Shown: positions 61,013 through 64,000 of the stretch, in pieces | Position numbering within the stretch: position 1 is the first letter of the stretch | Layout of the letters: each line of letters opens with the position of its first letter | DNA from: MWEH01 sp035409945 | Lineage (GTDB): Bacteria > Bacillota > Clostridia > Christensenellales > DTU072 | Length of the DNA stretch: 64,000 nucleotides | Reading direction: 5' to 3' | NCBI GenBank assembly: GCA_035409945.1 | Contig: DAONQC010000003.1 | Span: 62,001-126,000, forward strand | Notes under the pieces: model-generated | Database searches by the model: none | Seen by the model: only the letters and a program-made list of their open reading frames with translations | What the model was told of the DNA's origin: nothing | Translations under genes and position numbers: made by a program

Positions 61013-62713
61013 TTAAATGATTCTTTTAGATTCACTATTTCCATATTCAAACACAACCACTTCGTAAGGTCTTAAAGTAATCCCATCACCAAGTGTTGCA
61101 TTTTTGTCGTCATCATAGTTTGAAATTATTAATTTAGCGCCCTTCGCCCCAATCTTATATGCATCATTAAATACAACTGTTTTTTCTTTAAAGTTACAAA
61201 TAACGATATATCTAATACCTTCTAGATTTCTTTCAAAACAGAAAATCGATTTACTATCAGGAGCATGGTCAATATAGTCACCATCTCTAATAATTACATT
61301 ATCTTTTCTAAATTCGATAAGCTTTTTATAAAAATGCCATATAGAATTTTGATTTTTCATATCTGCATTAACATTGATATCACCATGGTTTGGGTTAATC
61401 TTCATCCAAGGTGTTCCATCTGTAAACCCGGCTCCCGGCGCTGCACTCCATTGCATTGGCGTACGCGCGTGGTCGCGAGCTCTTTTCCTCATTGCCCATC
61501 TTGCAAATGGCATAAGCGGAGGAAATGCTTTTTTTATTGTTGAAAACACCTGACGAGCCATAATATCAATATACTCTTCTTCTTTCAAGTATATATTGGT
61601 CATTCCTATCTCTTGACCTTGATATACGTATGGCGTCCCTCTTAACAGAAAATATGAAACAGCTAACATTTTTCCTAGTTCTTTCCTATAAATACCAAAG
61701 CCGTTTCCATACCTAGTTATACTCCTTGGTTGGTCATGGTTTTCATAATATAGTGTTGGAAAACAATTTTTTGGTAGGTTTTGCCAACCGGCTTGAACGG
61801 CCTTAAATTTTTTCAAGTTAAATTTTAGTGGAAGGAAATCCCATTTGAAATCTACGTGCACTAGCTCAAAAGTAATCGCACTATCTAATTCATTTCTGTC
61901 TTCTGCTATTATTGACTCTGCTTGCTTATGTGTAGTTCCAATCGCCTCTCCAACAATTAAAGTATCGTACTTAGACCATGAATTCTCATTTACTTCATTT
62001 AAGTATTTATGAATATTAGGTCCTAATACAAAATGCTCATCTCCACGCAAAATAGGCAAACCTTTTCCATCAGGTAACCCTTCGGCTTTACTAATATAAG
62101 TGATTACGTCGCAGCGGAATCCATCAACTCCCATTTCGAACCAATAGTTGCATATATCTATTACTTCTTGCCTAACTTTTGGATTGTCCCAGTTTAAGTC
62201 AGGTTGTTTTTTGGTGAATAAGTGCAAATACCATTCTTCTGTTGTCTCATCGTAAGTCCAGGCATTCCCAGTAAAACGAGATGTCCAGTTATTCGGAGGT
62301 TTTTTACCATTTTTGCCTCTTCCTTTGCGCCATATGTAGTAATCTCTATATGGATTATCTTTACTCTTTTTGCTTTCTTGGAACCAATAATGTTCATCTG
62401 AACTATGATTAACGACTAAATCCATAACTAACTTAATGCCACGTTCATGCATTCCAGCTAACATTTCCTTAAAATCTTCCATTGTTCCAAATTCAGGATT
62501 AATTTCTCGATAATCAGCGATGTCATAACCATTGTCAAAATTAGGAGACTTATAGATAGGAGATAACCAAACTGCATTCACTCCCAATTCTTTTAAATAA
62601 TCTAGCTTGCTTATAATACCTCTAATGTCGCCAATTCCATCACCATTACTATCGCAAAAACTGCGGGGATATATTTGATAAAAAACTGCATCCTTATACC
62701 AACGTGTTTTCAT
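61013..62713 (-). CDS. GH13 alpha-glucosidase, oligo-1,6-glucosidase type
   Basis: Cytoplasmic glycosidase (no signal peptide), 566 residues. The catalytic set is Asp202 in FRCDVITY, Glu256 in VGEAIGT and Asp327 in NHDQPR, with DLVVNHSSDEH and QGQEIGMTN as family markers. The Val after the nucleophile is typical of enzymes for alpha-1,6 bonds (oligo-1,6-glucosidase, dextran glucosidase, trehalose-6-phosphate hydrolase) and not for alpha-1,4 maltases. No PTS or sugar regulator is nearby, so the exact substrate is open. Confidence 0.92.
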   Translation of the reverse strand: MKTRWYKDAVFYQIYPRSFCDSNGDGIGDIRGIISKLDYLKELGVNAVWLSPIYKSPNFDNGYDIADYREINPEFGTMEDFKEMLAGMHERGIKLVMDLVVNHSSDEHYWFQESKKSKDNPYRDYYIWRKGRGKNGKKPPNNWTSRFTGNAWTYDETTEEWYLHLFTKKQPDLNWDNPKVRQEVIDICNYWFEMGVDGFRCDVITYISKAEGLPDGKGLPILRGDEHFVLGPNIHKYLNEVNENSWSKYDTLIVGEAIGTTHKQAESIIAEDRNELDSAITFELVHVDFKWDFLPLKFNLKKFKAVQAGWQNLPKNCFPTLYYENHDQPRSITRYGNGFGIYRKELGKMLAVSYFLLRGTPYVYQGQEIGMTNIYLKEEEYIDIMARQVFSTIKKAFPPLMPFARWAMRKRARDHARTPMQWSAAPGAGFTDGTPWMKINPNHGDINVNADMKNQNSIWHFYKKLIEFRKDNVIIRDGDYIDHAPDSKSIFCFERNLEGIRYIVICNFKEKTVVFNDAYKIGAKGAKLIISNYDDDKNATLGDGITLRPYEVVVFEYGNSESKRII

Positions 62714-62875
62714 GTTTTTCTCCTTTTTTAAATATTATTTATTAATAAGTATATTAACACTTTCTACTTATAATTACAATTATTGAATTCTCTCAAGTGC
62801 CTTCCTATCATTTTCAATATGTTTCCCAAGTGAAGCTGTATCTTATCTTGATGTTTTTGTTGCTATAGCTACGGT

Positions 62876-63688
62876 TTAAGATTTGTGTTTGATTTGTATA
62901 CTAATATCATATACTCTATTTTTAGGAACCCCTAAATCTTTAGCCACCTTACTTACCGCTTCAGAAACCCGCCTGCCTTCTTCAATAGCCTTATTTAAAC
63001 TCTCGATAATATCATCATTACTAACAATCTTTTCCTCTGGAAGAACAATAATAACAAACTCTCCTTTATTGTTTACTTCAATTTCTGATAACTTACCCTC
63101 ATAAATACTTTCAAACATTTTAGTTAATTCTTTTACAACTACTACATCGCGGTCACCATATGTTTCAAAAATCAGTTTAGCGACTTTTTCTAAATCATGA
63201 GGGGCACAATACAATACAAGAGGAAGAGAGGTGCTTTTAAACTCTAGTAGCACTTTTTCCCTTGCCTTTTGCTTTTCTGGTAAAAACCCTACAAAAACAA
63301 ACCCTGATGATTGTAGCCCCGCAAAAGACAAAGCTGTCGTAACCGCAGTTGGTCCTGGAACGGTTTCTATTTTAATTCCATTTTTTCGTGCTTCTGTTAT
63401 AAGTAACGCTCCTGGGTCGCATATGCCTGGCATACCTGCATCACTAACAATAGCAACATTTTTTCCGTTATATAGTAGCTCCAATATCCCATCTAGCGAG
63501 GCTCTCTCATTAAACTTATGATGAGCTATAGTCTTAGTTTTTATATCGTAATACGACAACAATTTACCTGTGTGGCGAGTGTCTTCACAAACTACATATT
63601 CGACTTCTGATAGCACCCTTTTAGCCCTAAAAGTTAAATCTTCCAAGTTTCCTATAGGGGTGCCTACTATATACAAGGTTCCTAACAT
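62876..63688 (-). CDS. rsmI: 16S rRNA (cytidine1402-2'-O)-methyltransferase
   Basis: Methylates C1402 in the decoding centre. The 270-aa protein has the YraL/RsmI marks GTPIGNLEDLTFRAKRVL, CEDTRHTGKLL, SDAGMPGICDPG and GPTAVTTALSFAG of the tetrapyrrole-methylase-like fold. Its C-terminal helical part is normal. It is followed by a 160-base gap, 62714-62875, where nothing is seen. Confidence 0.97.
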   Translation of the reverse strand: MLGTLYIVGTPIGNLEDLTFRAKRVLSEVEYVVCEDTRHTGKLLSYYDIKTKTIAHHKFNERASLDGILELLYNGKNVAIVSDAGMPGICDPGALLITEARKNGIKIETVPGPTAVTTALSFAGLQSSGFVFVGFLPEKQKAREKVLLEFKSTSLPLVLYCAPHDLEKVAKLIFETYGDRDVVVVKELTKMFESIYEGKLSEIEVNNKGEFVIIVLPEEKIVSNDDIIESLNKAIEEGRRVSEAVSKVAKDLGVPKNRVYDISIQIKHKS

Positions 63689-63715
63689 TTTTCCCTCTCT
63701 TGTTTAATTTTGTTT

Positions 63716-64000
63716 CTTTCGTTTACTAGCATATGTTTCTTTACTACTTGCGTTGTTTCACCCAACGGGTTCGTAATATTATGGCTCAGGCTAAGTATAA
63801 TAAAATGCTAGTATCTCTTTCTCTCTAATATAATCTATATCTTTCGATGACTCGCGTATATTTCTTCAACTATTTATGTCATTTCACCCAGTTCGTTTGC
63901 AATATTATTGCTCCGGCTAAGTGTAATAAAGGGCTAGTATCTCTTTCTCTCTAATATAATCTTATATCTTTCGATGACTCGCGTATATTTCTTCAACTGT
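63716..64000 (-). repeat. Three tandem copies, period 125-127 bp, at the right edge
   Basis: CTTTCG-(A/T)-T-ACT-GC-TAT-TTTCTT begins at 63716, 63841 and 63968. The last two copies are very alike, including AATATTAT-GCTC-GGCTAAGT-TAATAAA and GGCTAGTATCTCTTTCTCTCTAATATAATC. The first is more diverged. Read on the minus strand, all three have a frame ending with a YAS(H/K)RK motif and a stop nearby, as if each were the 3' end of one gene. Confidence 0.85.
63962..64000 (-). CDS. Possible 3' end of the gene upstream of rsmI (cut by window)
   Basis: Thirteen codons, TVEEIYASHRKI-stop, open to the edge. The same peptide end, IVEEIYASHRKI-stop, occurs in the copy at 63841, which suggests that this is the real gene end and the others its duplicates. 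Too short to identify. Confidence 0.35.
   Translation of the reverse strand, partial: TVEEIYASHRKI

Noticed and set aside
62714..62875. Possible decayed copy of the rsmI 3' end
   Set aside because: Similarity between 62840-62870 and 62874-62905 is limited to T-rich words and is not convincing.
1..64000. CRISPR arrays, insertion sequences, prophage genes, attachment sites, rRNA
   Set aside because: I looked for regularly spaced identical repeats, transposase or integrase motifs and rRNA sequence and found none. The tandem repeats present have units of 24 and 113-127 bp without spacers.

Overview
The window is AT-rich bacterial DNA from a low-GC Firmicute, most likely an uncultured Clostridia-type anaerobe. 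The evidence is strong AGGAGG-type ribosome binding sites, Rnf electron-transport genes, the complete S10-spc-alpha ribosomal cluster with zinc-type S14, S4 and L36, a KOW-domain protein between map and infA, a tetrahydrofolate riboswitch on an ECF folate transporter, type III pantothenate kinase, and a TatD-linked radical SAM protein. The species cannot be read from the sequence. No phage, transposase, CRISPR array or rRNA was seen; one tRNA gene (Gln, CTG anticodon) is present.

Layout. 1-2267 (minus): the end of an rnf operon, rnfC then rnfD, which runs off the left edge. 2626-7353 (minus): a 1575-residue surface lipoprotein with five beta-sandwich modules and a second, C-terminal membrane anchor. 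7603-8399 (plus): promoter, THF riboswitch, a hairpin that buries the ribosome binding site, and folT. 8503-13394 (minus): uvrB-uvrA. 13605-16603 (minus): two small winged-helix-like membrane proteins, homoserine dehydrogenase and coaX. 16912-33002 (minus): the ribosomal cluster rpsJ to rplQ, including secY, adk, map, infA and rpoA, driven by a consensus promoter at 33184-33212 and closed by a terminator at 16859-16890. 33499-35102 (minus): a Crp/Fnr regulator coupled to a membrane-anchored alpha/beta hydrolase. 35399-40265 (plus): an unknown protein, an AEC permease, a DUF1858 protein, tRNA-Gln, a TtcA-like protein and a chromate transporter pair. 40543-56582 (minus): a sodium symporter, rsmA, radical SAM-tatD, metG, recX, ilvE, an IMPACT protein, tyrS and an FtsX-type ABC exporter with an unknown envelope protein. 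57231-60921 (plus): leuS and gapA. 61013-63688 (minus): a GH13 glucosidase and rsmI.

The most unusual signal lies between the genes. At eight places a gene terminus is followed or preceded, about 65-220 bases away, by one or two diverged copies of itself: small winged-helix protein, hydrolase, the 243-aa protein, symporter, metG, recX, the ABC ATPase, and the gene at the right edge. Several copies keep the reading frame and the stop codon. A second, dispersed family of non-coding repeats occurs in five intergenic gaps, once as a 113-bp tandem array.

Several ribosomal proteins also depart from the usual form: L24 has a long basic tail, S3 has an insertion inside its KH loop, and L17 has a large internal insertion.
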